From assembly GCF_003217095.1 (NCBI RefSeq), contig NZ_QJSR01000004.1, positions 62,001 to 126,000 on the forward strand: DNA of 64,000 nt, given 5' to 3'. This document shows positions 54,457-63,875 of the stretch, one piece after another (position 1 is the first letter of the stretch; each line of letters starts with the position of its first letter). Below the pieces are notes generated by a model, which did not search any database, was not told the DNA's origin, and saw only the letters and a list, made by a program, of their open reading frames with translations. Position numbers and translations under genes: made by a program. The DNA is from Rhizobium sp. PP-CC-3A-592 (GTDB lineage Bacteria; Pseudomonadota; Alphaproteobacteria; Rhizobiales; Rhizobiaceae).

Positions 54457-55281
54457 ATGGACGACATTCGCTTCAAGATCACGGAAGCCGCCCGCATGGC
54501 CGGCGTGTCCGCCTCGACGCTGCGTCTCTGGGAAAGTCAGGGGTTGATCGAGCCCCTGCGATCCGCGACAGGCCAGCGCCTCTTCGACCAGACGCTCATG
54601 GACCGGCTGAAGACCATCGGCTGGCTGCGCACGGAAAAAGGCCTCAACCCGGCCGCCATCCGCGAGGTTCTGAAGGATGAAGGCGAGGCCGCCGCTCCGG
54701 TGGAGACACAGGCCGCACTGGCCGAGGGAAACGCATCGCCCGCCATCGGACCGATGATCCGCCATCTCCGCCGCCAGGCCGGTCGGACGCTGCAGAGCGT
54801 CGCGGAGGAGACCGGCATTGCCCTGTCCCTCCTCTCCTCCTTCGAGCGGATATCCCAGGGACTATCCCTGCCGGCACTTCACGCGCTCGCGGCGTGCTTC
54901 CATACGACGCTCGCGGCCCTCTCCGGCCAGGAAGGTGGCGATCACCGACAATCGCTCGTGCGCGCCGGACAGTGGACCGCCTGGCCCGCGACCGCCTCCG
55001 GCGTCACCATCCAGCCTTTGGCGGAAGGCCGGCACCAGATGGAGTGCCACCGCTTCGTCCTCTCCCCCGGCGCCTCCAGCGAAGGCGCCTACCGGCATGA
55101 CGGCGAGGAGTTCCTCCATGTCCTTCAAGGCCGGATGCAGATCGTGCTCGATGGCGACCAGTTCTTCGATCTGACGGCCGGCGACAGCTTCTATTTCGAG
55201 AGCACCCGCTTCCACGCCTGGCGCAACCTGCACGAGGCCGAGACCGTGCTGATCTGGATCAACACGCCAGCAACCTTCTGA
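54457..55281 (+). CDS. Transcriptional regulator with MerR-type HTH, XRE-type HTH and cupin domains
   Basis: This 274-residue protein has three domains in order. The first is a MerR winged helix (residues 5-60: KITEAARMAGVSASTLRLWESQGLI, GQRLFDQ). The second is an XRE/lambda-repressor HTH (97-152: LRRQAGRTLQSVAEETGIALSLLSSFERI, SLPALHALAACF). The third is a cupin (about 190-270: HDGEEFLHVLQGRMQIVLDG, AGDSFYFESTRFHAWRN). The cupin probably senses a small molecule. Divergent placement from gabTD suggests control of GABA catabolism. ATG 54457 was chosen. Its stop abuts the convergent L,D-transpeptidase stop with no gap. Confidence 0.9.
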   Translation: MDDIRFKITEAARMAGVSASTLRLWESQGLIEPLRSATGQRLFDQTLMDRLKTIGWLRTEKGLNPAAIREVLKDEGEAAAPVETQAALAEGNASPAIGPMIRHLRRQAGRTLQSVAEETGIALSLLSSFERISQGLSLPALHALAACFHTTLAALSGQEGGDHRQSLVRAGQWTAWPATASGVTIQPLAEGRHQMECHRFVLSPGASSEGAYRHDGEEFLHVLQGRMQIVLDGDQFFDLTAGDSFYFESTRFHAWRNLHEAETVLIWINTPATF

Positions 55282-55854
55282 TCAGCCGAGCACCTTCACG
55301 ACCGTGCCCCGGCGCGCGAAGGCAAGGATGCGCCGCATGGCGGGCAGGCTGACGGCGATGCAGCCTTCCGTCGGCTGGTAGCCCGGGCGGATGAGATGGA
55401 AGAAGATCGCCGATCCCCCGTTGCGGCGGCGAACGCGTATGTTCCAGTCCATCACCAGACAGACATCGTAGAGCCCGTCGGAGCGCATCATCGTCTCGTG
55501 ACGACCGGCAAAAGGGGCTGCGACCAGCCGGTTGTAGCACGCGTGATCCGGCGCATCGCACCAGAGCATGTCACGCCGCGTTCGCTTCAGGGAAAGGCGT
55601 GTGGCAGGCGGTACGATGCGGTCGGCCCTGACATAGCCGTCGATCAGCGGCATGGCCGCAATCGGCGTCGCACCATCACCCTCGCGCTTGCGCGCGGTCA
55701 TGCCGCCACGACCGATCGCGGCTTGCTCCGTCCGTCCGGCAACGGATACCAGCGCCCGGCAGCGGTTCCCCGGCGCCGCTCTCACCGTGATCGTACGGGG
55801 GGATGAACGCGGTTTCGGTGGAATCTTGCGCATGAGGCTCACAGGAAAGTGCAT
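55282..55854 (-). CDS. L,D-transpeptidase family protein (YkuD-like)
   Basis: This protein has about 190 residues. The C-terminal catalytic motif is HLIRPGYQPTEGCIAVS, with the nucleophile cysteine in the T-x-G-C-I-A form seen in the short COG3786 branch of L,D-transpeptidases. DMLWCDAPDHACYNRLV and GLYDVCLVMDWN are also typical. It would cross-link or modify peptidoglycan 3-3, if exported; no clear signal peptide is seen. Starts at 55854 (MHFPVSLMRK) or 55833 (MRKIPPKPR) are both weakly supported; the longer frame upstream is unlikely. Confidence 0.85.
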   Translation of the reverse strand: MHFPVSLMRKIPPKPRSSPRTITVRAAPGNRCRALVSVAGRTEQAAIGRGGMTARKREGDGATPIAAMPLIDGYVRADRIVPPATRLSLKRTRRDMLWCDAPDHACYNRLVAAPFAGRHETMMRSDGLYDVCLVMDWNIRVRRRNGGSAIFFHLIRPGYQPTEGCIAVSLPAMRRILAFARRGTVVKVLG

Positions 55855-56098
55855 GGGTCGTGATGGTGCAGTGCTATCATGCCATGTTAGCAAGGTTTCG
55901 TCAGCGAAAGGACGCCATGCTTGCCATGGAATCATGTTTTCACCGACAGCCCTCTCGCGAGGGGGAACGCCGGGATCACCCGTTTCCGGCGTGAAGCGGG
56001 CCTCCTCGGCCTGCAGAGTGCCGGCTTGGCTTGCCCGAGTGCTTGCCAAGTCCGATGCGAGAGCTAATTTACGTGAGACGCCCAGGAGGAAGTCCAAC

Positions 56099-56782
56099 AT
56101 GTCATCCCGTACCATTCTGCTCGTCGACGATGATGACGTGTTGCGCCAGACGCTGGTCGAACAGCTCTCGCTTTACGAAGAGTTCGTCATCCTGCAGGAA
56201 GCGACGGCCAGTAAGGGCGTGCAGGCGGCCCGAACCGCAACGGTTTCGCTGCTGATCATGGATGTCGGCCTGCCGGATATGGATGGCCGCGAGGCCGTGA
56301 AACTGCTGCGCAAGGGCGGCTTCAAGGCACCGATCATCATGCTCACCGGCCACGACACGGATTCCGATACGATCCTCGGGCTGGAAGCCGGCGCCAACGA
56401 TTATGTAACGAAGCCGTTCCGCTTTGCCGTCCTGCTGGCCCGTATCCGCGCCCAGCTGCGCCAGCACGAGCAGAGCGAGGACGCGACCTTCACCGTCGGC
56501 CCCTATACCTTCAAGCCCAGCCAGAAGCTGCTGACGCTCGAAAACGGGCAGAAAATCCGCCTGACGGAAAAAGAAGCGGCCATCATCCGCTATCTCTACC
56601 GCGCCGACCAGAAGGTGGTGACGCGCGATGTGCTGCTGGAGGAAGTCTGGGGCTACAATTCCGGCGTCACCACGCACACGCTGGAAACCCACGTCTATCG
56701 TCTGCGCCAGAAAATCGAGCGCGACCCTTCCAATGCCGAGATTTTGGTGACAGAAAATGGCGGCTACAAGATCGTCCCATAA
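56099..56782 (+). CDS. OmpR-family response regulator
   Basis: This 227-residue protein has a receiver domain (1-120) with acidic pocket DDDD (residues 10-13), phospho-acceptor Asp55 in MDVGLPDMDG, switch residues in MLTGHD and conserved Lys in VTKPFR. The winged-helix output domain (130-227) has RLTEKEAAIIRYLYRADQKVVTRDVLLEEVWGY. A close alphaproteobacterial group includes CenR-type envelope regulators, but I cannot assign the name. No histidine kinase is adjacent. CAGGAGGA precedes the ATG. Confidence 0.9.
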   Translation: MSSRTILLVDDDDVLRQTLVEQLSLYEEFVILQEATASKGVQAARTATVSLLIMDVGLPDMDGREAVKLLRKGGFKAPIIMLTGHDTDSDTILGLEAGANDYVTKPFRFAVLLARIRAQLRQHEQSEDATFTVGPYTFKPSQKLLTLENGQKIRLTEKEAAIIRYLYRADQKVVTRDVLLEEVWGYNSGVTTHTLETHVYRLRQKIERDPSNAEILVTENGGYKIVP

Positions 56783-56836
56783 CGCCGGCTGACGATCGGC
56801 CGTCCGTGTGCGGACGGCAACGGATCGGAGAGCCCC

Positions 56837-57292
56837 TTGGCGCTGAACGACGATATCGCCCTTCTCTCGATCGTGCCGCTGTTTGCGGATATCGACGACG
56901 AAAAGCTCCGCCTCGTCGCCTTCGGCGCCGAACGCCGCCGGCTTGTGCGTGGCCAGCAGCTGTTTCGCGAAGGTGCGCCGGCCGATTGTGCCTATGCGGT
57001 CGCCGCCGGACGTTTGGCGCTGACCCGGGCGACGGCGAGCGGCGGCATCGAGACCATCGCCAATGTCGGCCGCGGCACGCTTCTCTCCGAACTCGCCATG
57101 ATCTCGCTGGTGGAGCGCAAGTTCACGGCGACGGCCGAGGTCGAGACCGAGGTCATCCGCATCACCCGGCCGCTCTTCCACCGCATGCTGGAAGAATATC
57201 CCGACGTCGCCGCCCTGGTCGACAAGCGCATCCGCGACAACCTCAACGCCATGATCCGCCGCGTCGGCAAGCTCGCCCCGCGCTTCCTCTGA
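56837..57292 (+). CDS. Cyclic-nucleotide-binding domain protein without HTH
   Basis: This 151-residue protein consists of a cNMP-binding beta-roll (about 10-125; LFREGAPADCAYAVAAGRLAL, GRGTLLSELAMISLVERKFTATAEVET) and a short C-terminal helix. No DNA-binding domain follows, so it is not a complete Crp/Fnr regulator. The start is TTG 56837 with CGGAG upstream. It follows the response regulator by 54 bp and may be co-transcribed with it; function is unknown. Confidence 0.82.
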   Translation: MALNDDIALLSIVPLFADIDDEKLRLVAFGAERRRLVRGQQLFREGAPADCAYAVAAGRLALTRATASGGIETIANVGRGTLLSELAMISLVERKFTATAEVETEVIRITRPLFHRMLEEYPDVAALVDKRIRDNLNAMIRRVGKLAPRFL

Positions 57293-57299
57293 TCAGCCC

Positions 57300-58106
57300 T
57301 CAGAGATCGAAGGTTGCGATCACAGGCACGTGGTCGGACGGACGCTCCCAGCCGCGGGCTTCCTTGATGATATCGACCTGCCGCAGATGCGCGGAGAGAT
57401 CGGCGGACGACCAGATATGGTCGAGGCGACGGCCGCGGTCGGCAGCCTCCCAGTCCTTGGCGCGGTAGCTCCACCAGGTATAGAGCTTTTCCGGCGAGGG
57501 CGTGTGCTGGCGCATCAGGTCCACCCAGGCGCCGCCCGTCATAATGGCCGTCAGGCCTTCGGTCTCGACAGGCGTATGACTGACGATCTTCAGGAGCTGC
57601 TTGTGGGACCAGACATCGTGTTCGAGCGGCGCGACGTTGAGATCGCCGACGAGGATCGAGGACACGCCGGCGTCCGTCTCCGCATGCAGCAGCTTCATCT
57701 CCTCCAGGAAATCGAGCTTGTGGCCGAATTTCTTGTTGATGGTCCGGTCCGGCTCATCGCCGCCGGCCGGCACATAGAAATTGTGCAGGCGGATGCGCTT
57801 GGGCCCGTGTGAGAAGACCACCGAGAGATGCCGCGCATCGCCGACGCCGCAATAGTCGCGCCGGTCCACAAGCTCCGTCAGCGGCAGCCGCGAGAGCGTG
57901 GCGACGCCGTGGTAGCCCTTCTGCCCGTGCATTGCCATGTGTCCATAGCCCAGCGCCTCGAAGGCCTTCACCGGGAAGAGATCGTTCGGGCACTTGGTCT
58001 CCTGCAGGCAGAGAATGTCGGGCTGAAACCGCACGAGGAAATCCGATACCAGCGGCATGCGCAGGCGAACGGAATTGATGTTCCAGGTTGCGATCGACAA
58101 CGTCAT
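57300..58106 (-). CDS. xth: Exodeoxyribonuclease III
   Basis: This 268-residue AP endonuclease/exonuclease has IATWNINSVRLR (N-terminus), LCLQETKCPND (metal-binding Glu), YHGVATLSR, VGDLNVAPLEHDVWSHKQ and the C-terminal LDHIWSSADL and SDHVPVIATFDL with the catalytic His. It repairs abasic sites. ATG 58106 gives the standard start; the longer frame includes the upstream terminator. It is convergent with the cNMP-binding gene, 7 bp between stops. Confidence 0.95.
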   Translation of the reverse strand: MTLSIATWNINSVRLRMPLVSDFLVRFQPDILCLQETKCPNDLFPVKAFEALGYGHMAMHGQKGYHGVATLSRLPLTELVDRRDYCGVGDARHLSVVFSHGPKRIRLHNFYVPAGGDEPDRTINKKFGHKLDFLEEMKLLHAETDAGVSSILVGDLNVAPLEHDVWSHKQLLKIVSHTPVETEGLTAIMTGGAWVDLMRQHTPSPEKLYTWWSYRAKDWEAADRGRRLDHIWSSADLSAHLRQVDIIKEARGWERPSDHVPVIATFDL

Positions 58107-58125
58107 GATGTGCCTTCCGGAATGC

Positions 58126-58153
58126 GAAAAAGGTCCCGCGGGAACGGGACCTT
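58126..58153 (-). terminator. Intrinsic terminator downstream of lolA (minus strand)
   Basis: On the minus strand AAGGTCCCG pairs with CGGGACCTT (9 bp, 6-nt loop) and is followed by TTTTTCGC. It lies between the lolA stop and the xth start. Confidence 0.85.
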
Positions 58154-58218
58154 CGACCAGCCCCATCCGGGACCTTTAATCCATTTTGAGCGCGCGCGAC
58201 AAGCGCGACGGCAGATGC

Positions 58219-58881
58219 CTACTTGCGGATCTCGTCGTAAGGGATCCGGAAGACGGCATCGTCCATCGGCATGCCGGTCTTCACGTTGAAGATCATCACG
58301 GACGTATCCTTCTTCTGCGGATCGGTGATCGTCCACTGCCGAAGGTCGTAGGTCTTCGGATCGAACATCATGGTGATGGTGCTGTCGCCGAAGATCGAGC
58401 GGTCGCCGAGCACGATGGTGATCAGGTCCGTCTCCTCCTTCACGTCGCGCACCGTCTTGCCGGAAAGGTCGATGGAATTGGACAGAAGCAGGTTCAGCGG
58501 CGTCTTCGACAGGGGATAGAGATCCCAGGTCTTGAGCTTCTGGTTGCCGATGACGACCGACTTACCGTCGGCAATGACGCGCATCGGCGACGGCGCCTCA
58601 TAGTTGAAGCGGATACGGCCCGGACGGCTGATGAAGAATTTTCCGCCCGTCTGCTCGCCGCGCGGGCCGAACTGGACGAACTCGCCGCTCATCGTCTTCA
58701 CCGATGCGAAGTGATCGGCGATCTTCTGCGCCGTCCCGGTCGATTGCGCCGCGGCCGGGTCGAGCGGGAGCCCGATGGTCGCCAGCACGCCGAAAACCGC
58801 CACGCCTGCCACAAAGGTGCGCCGCGACAGGAGCGACCGATCCGCCTGTCCAGTCCTGTCGGTCGTTCGTGTCTCTGTCAT
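58219..58881 (-). CDS. lolA: LolA-like outer-membrane lipoprotein carrier
   Basis: This 220-residue protein has a LolA domain (about 55-215): FASVKTMSGEFVQFGPRGEQTGGKFFISRPGRIRFNYEAPSP is diagnostic. LolA ferries lipoproteins across the periplasm. The N-terminus has SRRTFVAG (19-26), a twin-arginine-like motif, then a hydrophobic stretch and an AAAQ cleavage site; this suggests possible Tat export. ATG 58881 has an AGGAG upstream. The gene is downstream of ftsK, as is common in many alphaproteobacteria. Confidence 0.92.
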   Translation of the reverse strand: MTETRTTDRTGQADRSLLSRRTFVAGVAVFGVLATIGLPLDPAAAQSTGTAQKIADHFASVKTMSGEFVQFGPRGEQTGGKFFISRPGRIRFNYEAPSPMRVIADGKSVVIGNQKLKTWDLYPLSKTPLNLLLSNSIDLSGKTVRDVKEETDLITIVLGDRSIFGDSTITMMFDPKTYDLRQWTITDPQKKDTSVMIFNVKTGMPMDDAVFRIPYDEIRK

Positions 58882-59012
58882 GGGAAACTCCTGTTGAATC
58901 ACTGCGTGATGTGGCGCGCAACTGCGGCACCTTCAAGACCTCGCGGGGCAAGACCCTTACTGGACGAGACCGGGTCGGCAGGCACGCGCCGGGCCCGAGA
59001 CCGGGCGCTGGG

Positions 59013-61640
59013 TCAGCGTCCGGTGATCTCGTCTTCCGTCGGCACCAGGATTTCGCGCTTTCCGGCATGGTTGGCCGCGCCGATGATGCCTTCCTTCTCC
59101 ATGCGCTCGATCAGCGAGGCCGCCCGGTTGTAGCCGATGCCGAGACGGCGCTGCACATAGGAGGTCGAAGCCTTACCGTCCCGCAGGACGATCGCCACGG
59201 CCTGATCGTAAGGGTCGTCGGACTCCGCGAGGTTGCCGGTGCCGGCCGGCCCGCCGCCACCGCCGCCCTCGTCGTCCTCGCCGTCGTCCTCGGTGATCGC
59301 ATCAAGATAGTCCGGCGATCCTTGCGTCTTCAGATAGGAGACGATCTGCTCGACCTCGTTGTCCGAAACGAAGGGCCCATGGACACGCTGGATGCGCCCG
59401 CCGCCGGCCATGTAGAGCATGTCGCCCTGACCGAGCAGCTGTTCCGCACCCTGCTCACCGAGAATGGTGCGGCTGTCGATCTTCGATGTTACCTGGAAGG
59501 AGATGCGGGTCGGGAAGTTGGCCTTGATCGTGCCGGTGATGACGTCGACGGACGGACGCTGCGTCGCCATGATCACATGGATACCGGCGGCGCGCGCCAT
59601 CTGGGCGAGCCGCTGCACGGCCCCTTCGATGTCCTTGCCCGCAACCATCATCAGGTCGGCCATCTCGTCGATGATCACGACGATATAGGGCATCGGCTGC
59701 AGGTCGAACTCTTCCGTCTCGTAGGTCGCCTCGCCGGTCTGGCGATCGAAGCCGGTCTGCACCGTGCGGCTGATCGCCTCGCCCTTCTCCAGCGCCTGCT
59801 CGACGCGGGAGTTGAAACCGTCGATATTGCGCACGCCGATCTTCGACATCTTCTTGTAGCGCTCTTCCATTTCGCGCACCGTCCACTTCAGCGCCACGAC
59901 GGCCTTCTTCGGATCGGTCACCACGGGCGAGAGCAGATGCGGGATGCCGTCATAGACGGAGAGTTCGAGCATCTTCGGGTCGATCATGATCAGCCGGCAC
60001 TGGTCCGGCGTCATGCGGTAGAGAATGGACAGGATCATCGTGTTGATGGCGACCGATTTGCCCGAGCCGGTGGTACCGGCGACGAGCAGATGCGGCATCT
60101 TGGCGATATCGGTGATGACCGGTTCACCGCCGATGGTCTTGCCGAGCGCCATGGCGAGCTTCGCCTTGCTGCCTTCGAAATCGCGGCTGCCGATCAGTTC
60201 GCGCAGGTAGACCGTCTCGCGGCGCTGGTTCGGCAGCTCGATACCGATAGCGTTGCGTCCCGGCACGACGGCGACGCGGGCGGCGATCGCGCTCATCGAA
60301 CGAGCGATATCGTCGGCAAGGCCGATGACCCGCGAGGACTTGATGCCCGGTGCCGGCTCCAGTTCGTAGAGCGTGACGACGGGCCCCGGACGGACATGGA
60401 TGATCTCGCCCTTGACACCGAAGTCTTCGAGCACGCCTTCCAGCATGCGGGCGTTCTGCTCCAGCGCATCCGCCGAGAGCGTCGCATCGCGCACGACGTT
60501 CTTCGGCTCGCTCAGGAACTCGAGCGGCGGCAGAGTAAAGGTGCCGTCGCCATTGCCACGCCGCTCGAACGCCGTTTCCGGAGCGCGCGGCCGCGGCTGT
60601 GCGGCAACGACGCGGCCGGGAACGGGTGCGCGACGGGACGCGGGAGCCAAAGGCATGTCGTCATCACCGGAAAGAAGACCCGACGGCAGCATGTCCGCGT
60701 CGTCCACATCGTCCTCGTCATCGGAATCATCCGTATCGAAGCCGGGATCGCGGCGCGGCGCGGCGGGACCATCGAGCGAAGGCTCGACCCGCACGGCGGA
60801 CTTGCGCCGCACCGGCTCGTTCAGCGTGCCGAACTCGTCGTCGTTGAAATCATAAGGCTCGTCGAAATCCCGCTCTGCTGCAGGCGTGCGGCGGGCAAGA
60901 CCGAAGAGGCGGCGGAAACGGGCCTGTGTCGTATAGCGCATATGCGTGAAGGCGCCGGCGAGGAACATGACGAACCCGCCGCCCGTCTCGTCGTCCTCGA
61001 TCTCCTCGCGGACAGTCTTCGCCTTGCTGGGCGTCACGACCGGCGCCTCCTCCTCGTCGGGATCGGCAACGCCGAAAAGGCCGGCGGCATAAACGAGAAA
61101 GACGGTCGCGGGAATGGCGATGATGGAGCCGAGCACGGTGGCGAAGGTGCCCGTCGGATACTCCCCGGTGATCAGCGCCGGCAGGCGCAGAATCATGTCG
61201 CCGAACACGCCGCCAAGGCCGTTCGGCAGCGGCCAGGTGACGGGTGCCGGCACGCAAGACAGCGCCGCTGCAGCGAGAACCGAGCCGACGAACCAGCAGG
61301 CGCCGCGCTTGATGATCTTGTCGAACGGCTTGTTGCCGATGAGAACCAGCGCCCAGGCCAACACGGGCAGCAGCGCCACGACGCTGCCGATCCCGAAAAA
61401 CTGCATCATCCCGTCGGCAAAGGCCGCACCGCCCGTGCCGAGAATGTTGGTCGGCGGGTTGGCCGTGGCATAGGAGAAGCTCGGGTCTGCGACGTTCCAC
61501 GTGGAAAGGGCGGCAACCGCTGCCATCAGCAGCGCAAACAGCGCGTAACCGGCAAGCGCCACCGACTGGCGCCACACGAATGCCGACAGCACGAATCTGC
61601 CGGACCGGGTGTCGAATGCCGCCTGATTGCTTCTTGCCAT
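59013..61640 (-). CDS. ftsK: DNA translocase FtsK
   Basis: This 875-residue protein has an N-terminal four-helix membrane domain (about 20-190), a Pro/acidic linker (about 190-370), the alpha/beta motor with Walker [13 protein letters not shown] and Walker [15 protein letters not shown], and a C-terminal gamma winged helix ([20 protein letters not shown]) that reads polar KOPS sequences. It anchors at the septum and segregates the chromosome terminus. A TTAA-N7-TTAA sequence lies 104 bp upstream of the ATG at 61640. It is followed by lolA. Confidence 0.96.
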   Translation of the reverse strand: MARSNQAAFDTRSGRFVLSAFVWRQSVALAGYALFALLMAAVAALSTWNVADPSFSYATANPPTNILGTGGAAFADGMMQFFGIGSVVALLPVLAWALVLIGNKPFDKIIKRGACWFVGSVLAAAALSCVPAPVTWPLPNGLGGVFGDMILRLPALITGEYPTGTFATVLGSIIAIPATVFLVYAAGLFGVADPDEEEAPVVTPSKAKTVREEIEDDETGGGFVMFLAGAFTHMRYTTQARFRRLFGLARRTPAAERDFDEPYDFNDDEFGTLNEPVRRKSAVRVEPSLDGPAAPRRDPGFDTDDSDDEDDVDDADMLPSGLLSGDDDMPLAPASRRAPVPGRVVAAQPRPRAPETAFERRGNGDGTFTLPPLEFLSEPKNVVRDATLSADALEQNARMLEGVLEDFGVKGEIIHVRPGPVVTLYELEPAPGIKSSRVIGLADDIARSMSAIAARVAVVPGRNAIGIELPNQRRETVYLRELIGSRDFEGSKAKLAMALGKTIGGEPVITDIAKMPHLLVAGTTGSGKSVAINTMILSILYRMTPDQCRLIMIDPKMLELSVYDGIPHLLSPVVTDPKKAVVALKWTVREMEERYKKMSKIGVRNIDGFNSRVEQALEKGEAISRTVQTGFDRQTGEATYETEEFDLQPMPYIVVIIDEMADLMMVAGKDIEGAVQRLAQMARAAGIHVIMATQRPSVDVITGTIKANFPTRISFQVTSKIDSRTILGEQGAEQLLGQGDMLYMAGGGRIQRVHGPFVSDNEVEQIVSYLKTQGSPDYLDAITEDDGEDDEGGGGGGPAGTGNLAESDDPYDQAVAIVLRDGKASTSYVQRRLGIGYNRAASLIERMEKEGIIGAANHAGKREILVPTEDEITGR

Positions 61641-61743
61641 GGAAAAATCTGCCTGTCCTGATCGCCGAAGCGCCCCGATCGTCCGAAACGCCCCGATCGT
61701 CTGAAAGAAAAGGCGCCCCAGCCCGCAGGGTAGGCAGAGAGGG

Positions 61744-61758
61744 TTAAAGGTCCATTAA
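61744..61758 (-). promoter_or_regulatory. Candidate CtrA site upstream of ftsK
   Basis: An exact TTAAAGGTCCATTAA followed by CC lies 104 bp upstream of the ftsK start in the gap to the next gene. The 17-mer differs at one position from that upstream of the Omp19-like gene. Confidence 0.6.
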
Positions 61759-61815
61759 CCATGCCCGCCTGGATGGCATGGGCCGGCAAAAATCGACGCG
61801 TGACCCGTCCTGACG

Positions 61816-62148
61816 CTACAGGACCGCCTGATCGCCGATGCCGAGCGCCCGCTGCGCATCCCGTACCCGCTCCGGCGCATCCGCCAGCTTGTAGCCGGCC
61901 TCCACGAGCCGCGTCGTGTGGATCTTGTTGTAGATGAACGCCCAGATGATGCCGACGATGAACCAGCCGAGACCGACGCCGATGAAGCCGGCGATCATCC
62001 CCACCACGATCATGCCGAGCCCGAGCCCCACGTCGCCTCGCAGCAGCGCCGGAATGCCGCCGAAGAAGAGGCTGGTCCAGCTGAAGCCGTAATATCCGAT
62101 CTTCGTAATGCCGGTGGCGGGATGTTGCAGGCGGATCGCAGTGGCCAT
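61816..62148 (-). CDS. Small membrane protein (DUF2628-like)
   Basis: This 110-residue protein has HPATGITKIGYYGFSWTSLFFGGIPALLRGD followed by hydrophobic segments (about 42-85), as in DUF2628-type proteins. The polar C-terminus (NKIHTTRLVEAGYKLADAPERV) probably faces the cytoplasm. Function is unknown. ATG 62148 is preceded by AGAGGGC. It is not co-oriented into an obvious operon: the amtB terminator lies upstream and the ftsK promoter region lies downstream. Confidence 0.8.
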   Translation of the reverse strand: MATAIRLQHPATGITKIGYYGFSWTSLFFGGIPALLRGDVGLGLGMIVVGMIAGFIGVGLGWFIVGIIWAFIYNKIHTTRLVEAGYKLADAPERVRDAQRALGIGDQAVL

Positions 62149-62320
62149 GATGCCCTCTTCTGGAAAAACCGAAAGTTGAAAATATTTCTGGGCGAAGTCA
62201 ATCGGCAACCGGCAGGACGCTTGGGAAAACCACGGACGGCAAATGGCTGTCCGAGCAGAGAAAACCCGGGAAGGGACTGTGAGAAAGAACGGCCGGCAGG
62301 TGACGGCCATACAAAATGGG

Positions 62321-62345
62321 AAAAACCCGGCAGTGAACTGCCGGG
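62321..62345 (-). terminator. Intrinsic terminator after amtB (minus strand)
   Basis: On the minus strand CCCGGCAGT pairs with ACTGCCGGG around a 2-nt (effectively larger) loop, followed by TTTTTCCC, 64 bp after the amtB stop. The 260-bp gap between the small membrane protein and amtB holds no gene that I can see, only this terminator and a second GC-rich inverted repeat at about 62370-62392. Confidence 0.85.
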
Positions 62346-62408
62346 CTTGAGGAATGTGCGCTCGAGGCGGACGGGAGACCGGCTTTCGGCCGATCTCCGC
62401 GAAAGCGC

Positions 62409-63845
62409 CTACGAGTGGTAGGCCGCTTCGCCGTGGCTTGCGAGGTCGAGACCTTCGCGCTCGGCTTCGACCGGTACGCGCAGGCCGACGATGACGTCGA
62501 CGACCTTGTAGAGGATGGCTGAACCGATGCCCGACCACAGGATGGTGACGATCACACCCTTCAGCTGTGCCCAGACCTGCGTTGCCGTGCCGGCATAGGA
62601 GGCTGCGAAGTCGGCCGTCGAGTAATCGACGATTCCGGCGCCGCCGAGGGCCGGGTTGACGAATACGCCGGTCAGCAGCGCGCCGACAATGCCGCCGACG
62701 CAGTGAACGCCGAACACGTCTGCCGTGTCGTCATAGCCGAACTTGTTCTTCACCGTGGACACGAAGAAGTAGCAGAGCGGGGAGACGATGAGACCCATGA
62801 CGATGGCGCCCATCGGGCCGACGAAGCCTGCAGCTGGCGTGATAACGACGAGGCCGGCGACGGCACCCGAAGCGGCACCAAGCATGGAGGCCTTGCCGCG
62901 GGTGAAGGTTTCCAGGATCGACCAGGAGATGATCGCGGCAGCCGTCGCGACGAAGGTGTTGATCATGGCGAGAACGGCATAGGCATTGGCTTCGAGGTTG
63001 GAGCCGGCATTGAAGCCGAACCAGCCGACCCAGAGCAGCGAGGCGCCGATCATGGTCATGGTCATGGAGTGCGGAGCCATCATGTCCTTGCCGAAGCCGG
63101 TACGCTTGCCGACCATGAGCGCGCCGACAAGGCCCGCGATGCCGGCATTAATGTGAACCACGGTGCCGCCGGCGAAATCGATCGCGCCGAAGCCGAAGAT
63201 CAGACCGGTCGGGCCGTCATAGGCGCTCGGGCCGCCCCAGAACCAGACCATGTGGGCCATCGGGAAGTAGACGAAGGTGAGCCAAAGGATGGTGAAGAGG
63301 ATCACGGCCGAGAACTTGATGCGTTCTGCGAAGGCACCGATGATCAGGCCGGGTGTGATGGCGGCGAACGTCATCTGGAAGCAGACGAAGACGAGTTCGG
63401 GAATGGCCACCCCCTTGGAGAAGCTTTCCGACAGCGTCGTGACGTCGACGCCCGACAGGAACATCTTGGAGAAGCCGCCGATATAGCTGTTCATCGAGCC
63501 GCCATCGGTGAAGGCGAGAGAATAGCCGTAGGTGACCCAGACGATCATGGCGACGGCTGCGACCATCAGGACCTGCATCAGCACCGACAGCATGTTCTTG
63601 GTGCGCATCAGGCCGCCATAGAACAGCGCCAGACCCGGCACCGTCATCAGAAGCACGAGGATGGTAGACAGAAGCATCCAGGTCGTATCGCCCTTGTCGA
63701 CCGTCATGGCCGGTGCGGCGGCAGCTGCCGTTTCGGCAACGGCCGGCACCGCGGTGTCCTGGGCAAATGCGACAACCGGCGCCAGGAAGGCGGCCGTTGC
63801 GGCACCGAAGCGCCCGAGGGTTGTCGAGAATGTGTGAGATGTCAT
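62409..63845 (-). CDS. amtB: Ammonium transporter AmtB
   Basis: This 478-residue protein has an N-terminal signal-like segment (residues 15-29) and about 11 membrane helices. KGDTTWMLLSTILVLLMTVPGLALFYGGLMR, ALFYGGLMRTKN and DFAGGTVVHINAGIAGLVGAL (pore His) are typical. VHCVGGIVGALLTGVFV is the second conserved histidine segment. It conducts ammonium/ammonia and forms a complex with GlnK when nitrogen is plentiful. It is downstream of glnK (31-bp gap). Confidence 0.96.
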   Translation of the reverse strand: MTSHTFSTTLGRFGAATAAFLAPVVAFAQDTAVPAVAETAAAAAPAMTVDKGDTTWMLLSTILVLLMTVPGLALFYGGLMRTKNMLSVLMQVLMVAAVAMIVWVTYGYSLAFTDGGSMNSYIGGFSKMFLSGVDVTTLSESFSKGVAIPELVFVCFQMTFAAITPGLIIGAFAERIKFSAVILFTILWLTFVYFPMAHMVWFWGGPSAYDGPTGLIFGFGAIDFAGGTVVHINAGIAGLVGALMVGKRTGFGKDMMAPHSMTMTMIGASLLWVGWFGFNAGSNLEANAYAVLAMINTFVATAAAIISWSILETFTRGKASMLGAASGAVAGLVVITPAAGFVGPMGAIVMGLIVSPLCYFFVSTVKNKFGYDDTADVFGVHCVGGIVGALLTGVFVNPALGGAGIVDYSTADFAASYAGTATQVWAQLKGVIVTILWSGIGSAILYKVVDVIVGLRVPVEAEREGLDLASHGEAAYHS

Positions 63846-63875
63846 GTGAAGAAAGCTCCCTCTAACAGCCGTGGC

